Assembly (NCBI GenBank): GCA_002633025.1
Contig: NMRB01000481.1
Location: 26,210 to 90,209 of the forward strand
DNA from: Notospermus geniculatus
Taxonomy: Eukaryota > Nemertea > Pilidiophora > Heteronemertea > Lineidae
DNA: 64,000 nucleotides
Direction of reading: 5' to 3'
Positions 52,165-63,326 of the stretch are shown one piece after another. Position 1 is the stretch's first letter. Every line of letters begins with the position of its first letter. The notes beneath the pieces are model-generated. The model made no database searches and was not told where the DNA came from. It worked only from the letters and a program-made list of their open reading frames with translations. The position numbers were made by a program, and so were the translations under genes.

Positions 52165-52345
52165 GAGCACAAAGAACGACACACAAAATGGTACGATACG
52201 TAAAAGTCGTCTCCGAATTTCGCAAATTTTCGACCGCAACCGGGGTCTTCCTCAGGCACTTTCTATGAATCCACTAGAATCTCTACTAGAAAGTGGCTGA
52301 GGAAGACCCCGATTGGGGTCGAAAGTTTGCGAAATTCGGAGACGA
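52165..52345. mobile_element. Hammerhead-like dispersed element, copy D, head-to-head pair
   Basis: Two inverted copies of the same unit face each other around TGAATCCACTAGAATC. The plus-strand copy reads CTGAGGA (52297-52303), A, GACCCC-GATT-GGGGTC, GAAA (52321-52324), a stem AGTTTGCGAAATT, then C at 52337, followed by GGAGACGAC. The outer flank on the left carries GAGCACAAAGAACGACACAC. Confidence 0.82.
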
Positions 52346-53620
52346 CATTTACGATTTATTTTTGATACATGTAGAAGCACGTCTGTGCAACTGCAGGCCA
52401 TACTGCAGGAAAGGTAGTCTAGAAGAGGTAAAATCGAAAGGAATGGTACTTTTTCCAATGATTTCTCAACAACAGACAAGGAGGATGGTGCGCTGAGATT
52501 TAGCGACAATAAGGGGCCGAAACTATAATAAACGCATTTTGCAATTTATCAACAATTATAGCTACAATGTAGTCGAGGGTGAGGACGTGTTTGCTGAAAC
52601 AAAATTTTCGAAATACATCGACGAACACCACCATCTAGCTTTCTGTCTGGATTTTCATCAGACTGCCGAGAGACTCTCCACTTGTCTGTCTTTGACGTAT
52701 TAAAGCGCCCATCCCGTCCTCGAAAGGATTTTAACAAATTTTCCCTTAACAAGCGCGAGTTTTGCTGACGTAACTAAGTTGCAAAACGCGTTGTGAAAAA
52801 CCAGTGACAACGACGAATGTTCCAAAGTACCATTCACACAAAGTAAACTTGGATTTCAACAAATCTTGACATCCCTTTCATTCTTGCTGTTACCACATGA
52901 ACAAAACTGTTGAAAGGCTAAGACACCAAGATGCCAACAGGCAATTTCTCTCAGAAACATTGATGAAACGGACTTTTATGCGAAGTGAACAATAACCTTG
53001 CATAGTATAACCTCAAATTTCAAGGCGGTATGACTTAAATATAACTTCTTCAAACGTTCTGGAACTCCTTCTTAAAACGTTCTGAAACCCCTTCCTCAAA
53101 CTGTCCTTCTGAAACCCCTCGTCGAAGAATATGGAAGATATTCCCAATTATTCAAGAGATGAAATTCTCATCTGTTCTCATCCCGCACACTGGCATATTT
53201 TTCATAAAATTCGCTGAATACGCTCAGCAAAGGCTTACGTCTCTGGTGGGATTTTTCAGCAGCCCTATAGCCATGAATCTGAATTTCAAATATTGTACGA
53301 AAAATTCAGTGACCGTCTAGGAGGCCGATCAGATGGTGCATGAAAGAATGAAGGCGATGATGCATTGGCGGGCGTCGTCGGTTCAGACTGTTCGAGTTAG
53401 CTCTTCCATAGAGCAACGTACCGTCCACTGGGAGTATCATTTACATGGGAACTTTGTTTGGAAATGACAATAAGATACAGGATATTCCACTCGCGTCGAG
53501 TACAACTGAAATGCCATAGCAGCCTGCGGACTTGCAGCTTGATCCCACATCAGGAACTGTCTAAGCTAACATCCGCTGCAGTTTAGGTGAATCGTTGGTG
53601 TTACTGTTACCACTTTTTGC

Positions 53621-53726
53621 ATCCTGAGAATATCAGGCGTTCTTACTGCTCGCTCCCTTCGTCACCGCAGACAAACGTGCGGCGACGAAGGTAGCGAGCA
53701 CTAAGAACGCCTGATATTCTCAGGAT
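53621..53726. mobile_element. Hairpin MITE with ATCCTGAGAATATCAGGCG ends
   Basis: ATCCTGAGAATATCAGGCGT, then TCTTACTGCTCGCT, pairs with its complement ending CTGATATTCTCAGGAT. The loop region contains GTCACCGCAGACAAACGTGC. Confidence 0.88.
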
Positions 53727-53802
53727 GGCTTTTTGTGTAAACACTGTTTGTGAGATCTTTTGTGAGTTTTCACAATGGCCAGGTAGGGCACGTTTCCACC
53801 AG

Positions 53803-53970
53803 CATATGACGTCGGCGGTAACGTCGGCGTCGGCATTCGAACCACTTCTATGTTGAGTCCACTGACTGTTTCAACCGCAGTTTCGCATCAGCGTCGAACT
53901 GCAGTGGAAACAGTCAGTGGACTCAACAAATAAGTGATTCGAACGCCGACGCTACCGCCGACGCCATATT
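53803..53970. mobile_element. Hairpin MITE with GACGTCGGCGGTA arms
   Basis: Long arms containing GTCGGCGGTAACGTCGGCG, ATTCGAA, and GTTGAGTCCACTGACTGTTT pair with their complements in the right half (AAACAGTCAGTGGACTCAAC). The loop contains TTCGCATCAGCGTCGAACTG. Confidence 0.85.
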
Positions 53971-54730
53971 CCGGATGGAATCGAGGCCTGTACGGCAACG
54001 TTTAAGAAGATTCACCAAAATTGTTCGAGAAGGCTTGGAAGGAATCATCGCGACACGTTGTCGTAGGCTAATAACCAGCCCTTGCTAAAACTCTCTAATG
54101 AAAAGGAGTCTGTTGCTTGTTTTTTTAAATACGCACATTTCTGCAAAAACAAAATGGAATCTGGATCGCATGTGCAAAGGGGCAAATTAACAAAGTTGAA
54201 TTAAATTTTCATAAACTCCCACTTTGCCTCACATAACCACCTAATCAACCTTTTACACCAGCATCACGAAATCACAAACCAAACCTGCTCTAACCTGATG
54301 TATCAATTGCATTTTCTGTTCTCCGCAATATCTCGTCAAGTCATCAAAAATGTGCAAATAGCTCCTATTTCTCAATGAAAAGCTCACTTTACGAAAGAAG
54401 CCCGATGGAAATTGCTGAAACCATACAGCAATCAACTGTCACGGTAGAATTTCGTAGAAAAGACGAACAACTGAGTTGAATGATACCCTGGGAATATCAA
54501 GCTCACCTCTCGTGCTCCCCCTGATGAACCGGATCAAGTGCCTTCTCCCGAAGGAGTTCATTCGATCAAAGAGACATTTTTTACCGCTAAGCTGAATGAA
54601 AATCCAGCATTACTGATAAACGATAGTCGTAAGTTGTTAGAGAATACGCATTGCCGTCATCTGAACGATTTCCCCCATGGGAAAGCTACTTACGCTGCAA
54701 GTTACTGTCTATGGTTTCATTCATATTCCA

Positions 54731-55021
54731 ATAAAAAGGTAAACGCGCTCACCTTTGACAAACTAACACTTGGAGAATAGAGGCCTTGCAAATGACGTCA
54801 CAAGCCGCCATGCTGGGGGGCACATACTGCAGAGGCGCAGCGAAATGTCCCAATGACGTTACGTCAAACACTGGCGTCGCGCACTTCACGCAGGCCACGT
54901 CACGGTCAGCTCACACCTCTGCCCACTTGCCCCTCAGCATGGCCGCCAGGATGACGTCATTGCAAGGTCTCTATAAAAAGGTTAACGCACTCACCTTTGA
55001 CAAACTAACACTTGGAGAATA
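54731..55021. mobile_element. Hairpin element between 49-base direct repeats
   Basis: Direct repeats 54731-54779 and 54973-55021 (ATAAAAAGG...AACGC..CTCACCTTTGACAAACTAA...) differ at a few bases. Between them 54780-54972 is an inverted-repeat element, GAGGCCTTGCAAATGACGTC facing GACGTCATTGCAAGGTCTC, with paired GGCCGCCATGCTG words inside. Confidence 0.88.
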
Positions 55022-55519
55022 ATCCAATAAGCCGCGAGGAGATTCAGAGACTGCCAATCAGCCCAGGGGTAGCGTATCCAAATCTGAAGCCTCAAGACTG
55101 GGGGATAAGGAATAAGATTCCCAGTCCTACATGTAGGCCCCTAGGCATGAATATTTTATGATGTAGGTCAGGAAAAGGGGAAGTTTGAGGGCCCACTTTC
55201 GTCCGAAAGTTCAAAAGTCAAAGGTTAAGAAGGGACCTGCGGACAAGTCACCCCTGGTACTGGGGATAAAAATCTTTAGACGAGTAAACCTGTCGACTTA
55301 CCAATTATCCGAGAAGGTCTCAACTTTCGGACCTGTGAACCACGTGTCTTTTGCAATGTGGGTGTTGGCGCACGTGTGAATGGATGTCGGAATAGGCCTA
55401 CTACACTACTGAGTGAAGGGTCTATACTATGAAATACCGTGGTCGTTTGCCGTGACGCCAAACCGCCGATTCACACTTATGCACGGACTGACGGGTGCGG
55501 AACAGAAAACGAAGTGACT

Positions 55520-56160
55520 ATTTACCCGGCTGCCGGTCGTATTCAGCCGGCTGCCGGTCAAGCAGTGGACAAAAAATGCTTTGTTTAACCGGCTGCTGTT
55601 TCATCGACGGTTGCCGGATTCCTCTGTTTTTGATGGAACTTTATTCACATTAGCGGGAAAATGACGGCCGGAGAGGCGGCGCCATTTATCTGGGACAAAG
55701 ATTTCATTGGCAGATCCTAATGAGACACTTCAAAGCAGTACTATCGGGTTCTTTTTATTTGCCGAAAATCCGTTTCCGAGGAACACATCCTTAATTTCCC
55801 ATCAGATTCTTAAAGTCAGCCAGAATGTGTCTAACGAATAAGTAACTAATGCCGTGATAAGTAATGTTATTACTTTTACACCCGGCAAGCCACATGCGCC
55901 AGTTTTACGTTCCATGTTTATATTGACCCGCAGCCGGTTACCGAAGGAAAATTTTATGCGTTCTTTACCCGGCAATTGCCGTTAAAATAACGACAAAAGC
56001 TGTCACTCCATGACCGGCAGCCGGGTAAGCAAGAAGGATTTCCTCATTGCGTAAACGGCAGCCGGGCAAGCAAGACATATTTTCCTCAGTGCGTAACCGG
56101 CGGCCGGGCAAACAAGACGTTTTTTCACCACTGCGTACCCGGCTGCCGGGGAAATATCAC
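55520..56160. repeat. GGCTGCCGG-rich inverted structure with 41-base tandem units
   Basis: ACCCGGCTGCCGGTCG and AGCCGGCTGCCGGTCA lie at the left. The right holds GACCGGCAGCCGGGTAAGCA and repeats with starts near 56013, 56054, 56095 and 56137. The two sides are inverted with respect to each other, around a middle region with nothing recognisable. Confidence 0.7.
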
Positions 56161-56195
56161 CAGCCAACAGAAAATGCTTTGTCATTACTCGCANT

Positions 56196-56329
56196 ATTAT
56201 AGAGTTTTCGCAAAGCCCCCGAAACGCCAACCCGAACCTTCCCATTGTTCGATGCCACGAAGAGAGCAGCGAACAATAGGATAGACGTTCGCGTTGGCGT
56301 TTCGGGGGCTTTGCGAAAACTCTGTATTG
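56196..56329. mobile_element. Hairpin MITE, AGAGTTTTCGCAAAG-ended
   Basis: TATAGAGTTTTCGCAAAGCC, then CCCGAAACGCCAAC, faces GTTGGCGTTTCGGGGGCTTT, then GCGAAAACTCTGTA. Related in its ends to the GGGAGGTTTCGC group. An ambiguous base lies at 56194, right at its left edge. Confidence 0.85.
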
Positions 56330-56334
56330 TTTAG

Positions 56335-56522
56335 ACAGCGACCCGTGAAATCTTCTCGCCTAACATCAAACTGGTTGTGGCGAGAAGAATCTCTTGTCGC
56401 TGAGCATATCGCCAACAACAAATAATATATCGCCGAATCTGCGGTGTAGGCGAGAAGATCAGTGGTGACCATCAGATCGCTTGCGATATCGCAATCTCCT
56501 CGCTTTGTGTGCTGCCCGCTTT
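56335..56522. mobile_element. MITE, GCCAGCAGCACACCAG family, copy 5 (diverged)
   Basis: GATCGCTTGCGATATCGCAA, then GTGTGCTGCCCGCTTTAA, at the right matches the family end. GAATCTTCTCGCC-type inverted words lie inside. Confidence 0.6.
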
Positions 56523-57646
56523 AAACCCGAGCTCAGGAACGCCAAGAACAAGGGATATCCCCATCAATTTTCTATTTGCGACATTTCCATAGAAAAAAGG
56601 CATTAATTCCGCTATCGAAAAGGACAACGCCACGCCACGATGCTTTTCATCGGGTGGAGGACATGAATGGTGTGCCTTCTTCAGACATCGGAAGCACTCA
56701 AGATAATGGAATCCGACGGAAATTACTGAATGACCGAGAACTTTTTCGTCCTTATTTGCTGAAAACATTACATTTTTTATTCAAGAGAACCGTGATAGGA
56801 CGCATGGCTCCCCATCACGGGGCAACCTAATGTGGATGTCAGGTCACAGAAACAGTTCTACCCTTAGGTTTTCATACCCTCGAAATCAAATGAACTGATT
56901 ACTTTTCATCTGAGATGTTGGGGTCAAGTGATATCGATATCACAAATTTGATATTTTGAGACAACTTGCCATATTGTCAACTGAGCAACATGAAACAAGT
57001 TTTAGTTCTCCGTGTCGACGCCATTTTTTGGTTCCCGATATTCATGATCGGGAACCATAAAAATGGCGTCACTTTCACGAAACATCTAACTGGCTTTATT
57101 TCTTGGTTTATAATAATCTACATGTACGGCTTATCGCTGTCGTTGGCTAAATTATAAGTGGCGCTACATATTTCTTGGTTAGTTCTTTACTGCGTAAATC
57201 GACCAAGAAATAGACACGGCCAGTTATGTATTGCGTTGTACCGGGGGTGCTATTCGAACTCGTGAATTTTAAACCAAGTTGGCTGAAAAATTGGCGGCGT
57301 ACGATTTCTTTACCGTGTAATCGGGTTATCGTATTCCTTCTCTGTGTTGATTAATTTGACGATATGAGAACCTGGGGCGCTATCGGTAAATTATCCTAAA
57401 AGCATGACAGCCTCACAGCCATCGGGGACAAAAGCGAAAAAATGGTGAAAGTAAGTGAGGCCATCCGCAGCATCCTAACTTGAAGGATTTCACGCGTGGG
57501 ATACCTCAAATGAGATGGCCACATTCCACGCTGCTTCAGATATTTGAATCTAACGTGTCAACAGTGAGGTGGCGATGTCACCCGTACGGCTTTACAGTGC
57601 AAGTCATGCAAGTAATTTTCATGCTGCTGTGAACTGACTAGTACAG

Positions 57647-57812
57647 GTGTAACGTTTTTTAGTGTGGCTCCTGTGCCAGTGTGACTGTGACGGAATAAGC
57701 TGCGACTTGACAATGGGCGACACACATAGAGAAACAGCGAGTCCGTTTCCCAGTGTGTTCCCAACAATGGGAATCACACAGAAAAATGGCCACACTTAAA
57801 AACGTTACACCT
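57647..57812. mobile_element. GGTGTAAC-family MITE, most complete copy
   Basis: AGGTGTAACGTTTTTTAGTG, then TGGC, faces GGCCACACTTAAAAACGTTA, then CACCT. The interior GTGACGGAATAAGCTGCGAC, then TTGACAATGGGCGACACACA, then CCCAGTGTGTTCCC, recurs in the copies at 10189 and 37524. Confidence 0.85.
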
Positions 57813-57892
57813 GTGGAAGAATAAAATTCGTCTCGAAATAATTCCATTTAAGCACGTACAGGAATATCCTGATGATAGGATGCCGGATGTCA

Positions 57893-57998
57893 ACTTCCAC
57901 AATTTCGCAAATTTTCGACCCCAACAAATTTGCGGAATTTTGGAAGTTGACTTCCTAAAAATCATCATTTTGTGTGTCGACTTTAATTGTGCTCTCTC
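57893..57998. mobile_element. Hammerhead-like dispersed element, copy E, truncated pair
   Basis: TCAACTTCCACAATTTCGCA, then AATTTTCGACCCC at the left, then the inverted AAATTTGCGGAATTTTGGAA, then GTTGACTTCC, then ATCATTTTGTGTGTCGACTT, ending with TTGTGCTC. Both copies are cut before the CTGANGA box. Confidence 0.75.
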
Positions 57999-58173
57999 TT
58001 ACAGGAATGTCTTAATATAGATGTATATAGTATACGGTCTGTTTATTATGTATTATAGCATGCATGATACATCCTACATACAGAGATTTAAACAGAAATC
58101 AGTGCTAACAGCTAAAAACATACTTAGTGCAAGTGCGAAAGTGCATACTGGTATGAGTATACCCAAAATTTGA

Positions 58174-58312
58174 TAATAGGGAGGTTGAGATCAGAGACTT
58201 ATCACGGATACGGATCGAAATGTACACAAAATTAATTTGTCCTCGTTGTACAGAATTCTATCCGTACATGTATAAGGATCCGTGGTAAGTCGCTGATCTC
58301 AACCTCCCTAAT
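58174..58312. mobile_element. Hairpin MITE, GGGAGGTTGAGATC-ended
   Basis: AATAGGGAGGTTGAGATCAG faces CTGATCTCAACCTCCCTAAT... with inner arms CTTATCACGGATACGGATC and GATCCGTGGTAAG. It shares only the outermost GGGAGGTT with the 19828 group. Confidence 0.85.
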
Positions 58313-59099
58313 CTAGTTTTGGTACACCGTATGAAACCCACACTGACCAAACGTCTCATATTATTTAGCCTCACACAGAGAGTCAATCAACGCACAGATT
58401 TCCTCTTTCCCCAAAAGATCATGGATTGCTTCTTCTTTGAAGTTTGCCCCTAACCGTTCTAATTTACCTTGACCCACTTGCCATGTTTAGAACCACTACT
58501 TGTGTCGATGACGATGTTTCACAAACAGATATCACGAAAAACTACGACAGCGAATCAGGAAATCAAGGAATAATTTAATTACCGGATCAAAGACAGATCG
58601 ACCGAACTTCGAAGCTGAGCAAATCTGAGAGAATTAATTAGTGGGTTTCGTGCTGCGAGTTTGCGTTCCTAATATGAGTCGTTGGATATTGTACGTTGTC
58701 ATTTATTTTAATAACGAATAAAGGATTGGAATGGTAAAGAAAGATGTTGCAGGTGGTGGGAGAATATTCGATCGGATGGATGCGTTGTAGACGCATAATA
58801 AATCAAAGAAAGAGACACTCTAATCGTTATTTTAGGGATTCGAGACCTAAAAAACACCAGCTTTGATTTGGCCGACACGTGTTTCCTTAGGGGGTACTGT
58901 TTTTAGGCTTCCAAGAGTTTCTTTTTTTACCCCGATAACATTCCCTTTACATTTCATTTCCCTTATAACCGGATATTGACAATGAGTTAATTCGTTTTCC
59001 CAGACCTGTTGCCGCCACCTTTGGTTAGAAACGAACCGTTCTTCATGTGTGTGGAAATGACGAAGAATATAAACCTGTCGGTAGATTGTGACAATATAA

Positions 59100-59533
59100 C
59101 CCGGTGTAACGGTACAGAGTGTCCCCCTGTAAAAAGCAGGGGCGGATCCAGGATTTCGGAATAGGGGGGGCCGGACACCGTCAGCCGCAGGCCGACGGAG
59201 TCGCAAAGCGAGCGCCAAAGGCGCGAAGCCACGATTTTGAATTCTAGATGCGCTTAGATACGATTTCCAAGCATCTGGGGGCATGATTTCCTCATCTATT
59301 TGCTCATTTTTTCGGAGTAATTGACCCATTTTTTGTTGGTCTTCCAAAAATAGGGGGGGGGGGGCGCGGCCCCCTGGATCCGCGCCTGAAAAGTGTCCAC
59401 TTCTATTGTTGAATGACGGAATAAGCGGCATGACTATAGAAAACCAATCCCCAGAGATTAGAATGTAACAATAGGATCTTTTGTTCCTAGAACAGTTTTT
59501 CCTGGGGACATTCTTTCCCTTTACACCTGGCAT
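59100..59533. mobile_element. GGTGTAAC-family element split by a hAT-like insertion
   Basis: GGTGTAACGGTACAGAGTGT at the left and TTTCCCTTTACACCTGG at the right. The right part matches 25290-25441. The inserted element is at 59137-59388. Confidence 0.8.
59137..59388. mobile_element. hAT-like MITE, CAGGGGCGGATCCAGG ends
   Basis: Left end CAGGGGCGGATCCAGGATTT and right end GGATCCGCGCCTG form inverted repeats. The direct 5-base repeat AAAAG flanks it at 59132-59136 and 59389-59393, and the uninterrupted site AAAAAGTGTCC exists at 25293. Pseudo-coding frames through it are an artefact. Confidence 0.88.
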
Positions 59534-59697
59534 TGTCCACGGGATTATACATTAGAAGGTGTCATCGTTTATAGTCCGTTTCGTTCTCATATCTTTTACC
59601 ATCTTATTCAATGTAAGCATTTTTTCAAACTCTTGGATATAAGGTTGATATGGCAATATATACTTATGACTACCCAACATTCGAAATGGGGAACCTC

Positions 59698-59988
59698 CTA
59701 GGCCGTAGCTAGCTTTTTTCGCTAGGGGGCATTTTAAGCAAACTAGCTGACCGGACGTAGACTTGGCCTTCGAGCGCCAAAGGGACGTGTTTTGCGGGGG
59801 TCTGGGGGAAAAACTTTGAAAATTAGAAGCTCTGAGATGCGATTTGATGTCAATTTCCTGCTTTCTGTGACGGGAACAATGCTGATCTTTTATCCCATTT
59901 GATTTTGATGAAAAAAAATTTTTTTTGAACAATTGGCCTGGGGGGGGCATTTGCCCCCCCCCCCGTCCCTATGCTAGCTACGGGCCTG
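59698..59988. mobile_element. hAT-like MITE, CAGGCCCGTAGCTAGC ends
   Basis: CTAGGCCGTAGCTAGCTTTT at the left faces ATGCTAGCTACGGGCCTG at the right. The subterminal G/C runs (GGGGGGGCATTTGCCCCCCC) are typical of this kind of element. No transposase is present. Confidence 0.8.
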
Positions 59989-61202
59989 TTATATACCCTC
60001 ACGCAGTTACATGTACCAGAGGCATCATGCATGACAATTTGTTTACATTTTGAGCCCATTATAATTGGAAAGAAATACTAGAAATGGTAAGAAAATAGTT
60101 AGAAACGTAATAAGAATAAAGTGAAACGTTAAACCTTTCTAACTATTTTTCTCAATTTCTTTTCCTCATTTGGAATCTTTCAGTTTCTGCTGTTCGTTCC
60201 AGATCGCCAGGCGCGGCGCGAGGTTTTTCAGCTTTCTCACTGTTCGATCGTAATTTGTTATGAGCTCGAAGCGATTTTACTGTCGGTTTTCATGGACGTC
60301 GGTGAGAATTGATCCTAATTTAACCATCAATCAAGTTAAACATCTACCATACAAGGCCAGAGAGATAATGATGTCACTTAATTACGCATTCCATTGGTCA
60401 CCCTTCGACTGACGTTTATTAATTGCCTCATTTGACAGGATGACCTTTGCTGACCAAATCATGTCGAAGATATTTGTCTTGACCATGTTATTCACCAGCG
60501 GAAATCCCTTTGGCACTAAATGATCATAATATTGCATGACCAAGCAATGTACGGGCGCCGCCGGAAATGAAAGGGCCAGACGTAGTTAGCTTTCCTCCGA
60601 GTATAAGTAACAACGGATGATTGCTCCCGCGGCTGATCATACAGCAACATTTACATAAGCCGCGTCTTAGACGCGAGAAAATACACCTGAAAATGACTGA
60701 CTAGTGATGTTAACGACCGATTAACACCTGGGCCCATTTTGTTCAAAAAGTAGATGTATTTGTCATAACGTGATGTGACAACCATCTTGGCGTTTATCTC
60801 CATCAGTCAAGCCCACTGCAGGTAAAAAACGCCACGCTACAGAAAACGCCAAAATAGCACAACTGGTGTTTTTAACAACCCAGCCCCGAAGATTGTGCAA
60901 TTCAGTCAATATTTGTTTTACAAGAATTATTTTAAAAATAGGTGTAGATAAACGTCTACCAGTGAAGTGAAAGAGCGGTGCTAGGTATAGATTTAAGCCT
61001 ATACGGTGTGTATATGTGGGTGGTACCGGAAGAGGTTGTTGCGCTGAAGCTGCGAAAGTTCGTTTGCACTAAATAATGTGTTGCAGGAAGCAAATCGCGT
61101 CTACAGAAAACAAGTGCCAAATTCTGAAATAGATGAAAAAGAGAAACATGAATACTAGGCCAAGTAGCTGAATTGATAGACTGCAATAGTTGTACCTGAG
61201 GT

Positions 61203-61252
61203 TTGTGACGTGCATTCTGCAGATGGGCTGTGAGCAGCCCATCTGCAGAATG
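61203..61252. repeat. Short perfect hairpin next to an ambiguous base
   Basis: CATTCTGCAGATGGGCTG and CAGCCCATCTGCAGAATG are exact complements around a TGAG loop. An n follows directly. Confidence 0.85.
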
Positions 61253-62095
61253 NCCGCTTTGTCGACAACCCCAGCAAATCGTTGCCACTGGCTCTTTTCT
61301 CGCCCACTGCGATTTTACTTCTATTCAAAAGTTTTGGCTCGCACTGTTGATCCCCGAGGCGACCCAAAAAAAGTTCCATTTACTAGAAACTTAGCACCTG
61401 TAGGCTCGCATCCACGCATGTGCCCACAGGTTTTTTCCCGCACATTAGCTACGAAAGACAATTGCATCGGAAGTGTCTTCCTGTATTTAAGAAATGCATG
61501 TTTTCTTATACTTTATTGGAGCTGAATGAAGCCGAGAAAGACCCCACGGCGACGAAAGACGACAGAACTAGTTGGACATCAAACACGATAATATAAAGGT
61601 GCCTAGAGAGACGGTTACATATCACTAAATGAGAACCTACAGGGAATAGAATCCTCCCCGACCAAAAAAAACACAACTATCCTTTGACATCGCTAATTTT
61701 CGGTGGGCATACGATTCCACGTTGGATTCCAACGTGCTGGTGGCTTTGACATCCAAGGTCTCGATACTTTCCACTACTTCAAAGAAAAAAACTACATGTA
61801 TTTGCAACTCAGTATCGTTGGCTTCCACGTCCTTTTTTTACCCACGCAAAAAGTCGGCACTGCACTTTGACCTTTGGATGTTGCAGAAACTGTCCGTCGA
61901 GCACCTACATGTATATACCGTATACTTCCTTTCTAAGAGGTAACATACACCAATATCGATGGTGCGTCCCTTCATTGTACTTGGCGTGGACCATACCATC
62001 CATGAAAGTCAATTAGGCCTACCTTTTCACAAAGCACCCGTAACTTTAAGGACACGCAGATCTTTTTGTCAGGCTGATAGTGAACAATGGTTTCT

Positions 62096-62211
62096 CAGGG
62101 CCCATATTCATAAAGTACTTAAAGTCTAAGTGTGACACTTATCTTTTGTTCAACACAAAAGATAAGTGTCATACTTTGACTAAAGTATGTTTATGAATAT
62201 GGACCCTGGGC
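62096..62211. mobile_element. Hairpin MITE with CATATTCATAAA ends
   Basis: CAGGGCCCATATTCATAAAG faces TTATGAATATGGACCCTGGG. Arms TGACACTTATCTTTTG and CAAAAGATAAGTGTCA meet at a tiny loop. Confidence 0.88.
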
Positions 62212-62266
62212 CTTGATATGGGCTTAGCCGAATAATTCAAAACAGTAGGCCTAGGTGCACCGGTCG

Positions 62267-62391
62267 CATTGGCTGATATTCATAAAAGCTAGCAAATGCT
62301 TTTGCTTCAAGTTTTGTAATGCATTTACATTGGACCTTGCTGTGCAAATCTTAAGTAAAAGCATTTGCTAACTTTTATGAATACCGGCCAT
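62267..62391. mobile_element. Hairpin MITE with TATTCATAAA ends
   Basis: GGCTGATATTCATAAAAGCT, then AGCAAATGCTTTTGCTT, faces AAGTAAAAGCATTTGCTAAC, then TTTTATGAATACCGGCC. It lies 55 bases from the previous hairpin and shares only the end motif with it. Confidence 0.85.
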
Positions 62392-63326
62392 TGCCTGTGA
62401 CCTCTTAGAAAGGAAGTTGCGATATTTGCTTTGATTGGTCAGACCGACCGTGATTACTGCAGACAGCGATTCGGCTCCGGCAGGCATTCCCTGTCATCAA
62501 GCAGCCGTAGTGATTATCGCTGTCATTAGCTATCCTTTTTAGCACCATGGCGTGGAGAATCCCACGCAGTAGCCCAAGGCAGTAGCCTGTATTCTACTGT
62601 ATACCTGTATACCGTCGTTCATGTAATCTAAGACGTGGTGGGACTTCGTCGAGACAAACAGCACAAAGTGATCAAATACACCACTGTAATCGTTGATGCG
62701 GTTGGCTTGCTGAATTCATGACAGCAACGACCAAGGAATATTGACCAATGAGCAACGCTGGCTCTTACCCTCCTGGCGCGTGTAATTCTGAAGTACTTAG
62801 TTGATTTTCTTCTTTTTGTAAGATTTTAATTTGGAGGTATGTAACGTTTCGTTGTTTCCAAGTTCCATCACAATAATATTCCCTGTTTGGCTTGCGAAAT
62901 ACACGTAATTTTGACTGACTGTCGGTTCAGTAGCTGCTTCAGTCTTCTGAAAACAGGTTCCTAAAAGAAATCTCCGAGGAAGCAACGGAGCCGAGTGAAA
63001 TGACCTCAGTCGATGGCCTGCTGCAGAAACAAGCGAAGAGTAGATGAGTGGAATTCTGATGCAAGGCCAGGGAATGACGTGATAGGCGCAATTTGAATTG
63101 CACACATCACGGCAACATGAAAGAGAAATAAGTAGAGCATGCATGTATTATCTTAGCCTTTTCGATAAGCAAACAAATGTAATATGACAGATTTCATATT
63201 TTGATTTACAATCAGACGCCGACTTTCACCATTTCCAAATCCCAAACGTGCTTATGCAACTAAGAATTTAAATCATCAAAACAGGGCGATTACCAATGTT
63301 TGTGTAGTTGCTACACTGAAAAACTC

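Noticed and set aside
58847-59533. 228-codon frame on the minus strand rich in P, R and G
   Set aside because: It is read through a GGTGTAAC element and the hAT-like MITE inserted in it; the ADPGG/NPGSAP-type peptide is a known style of artefact from such ends.
59552-59950. 132-codon minus-strand frame
   Set aside because: It lies mostly within a CAGGCCCGTAGCTAGC-ended MITE and has no domain.
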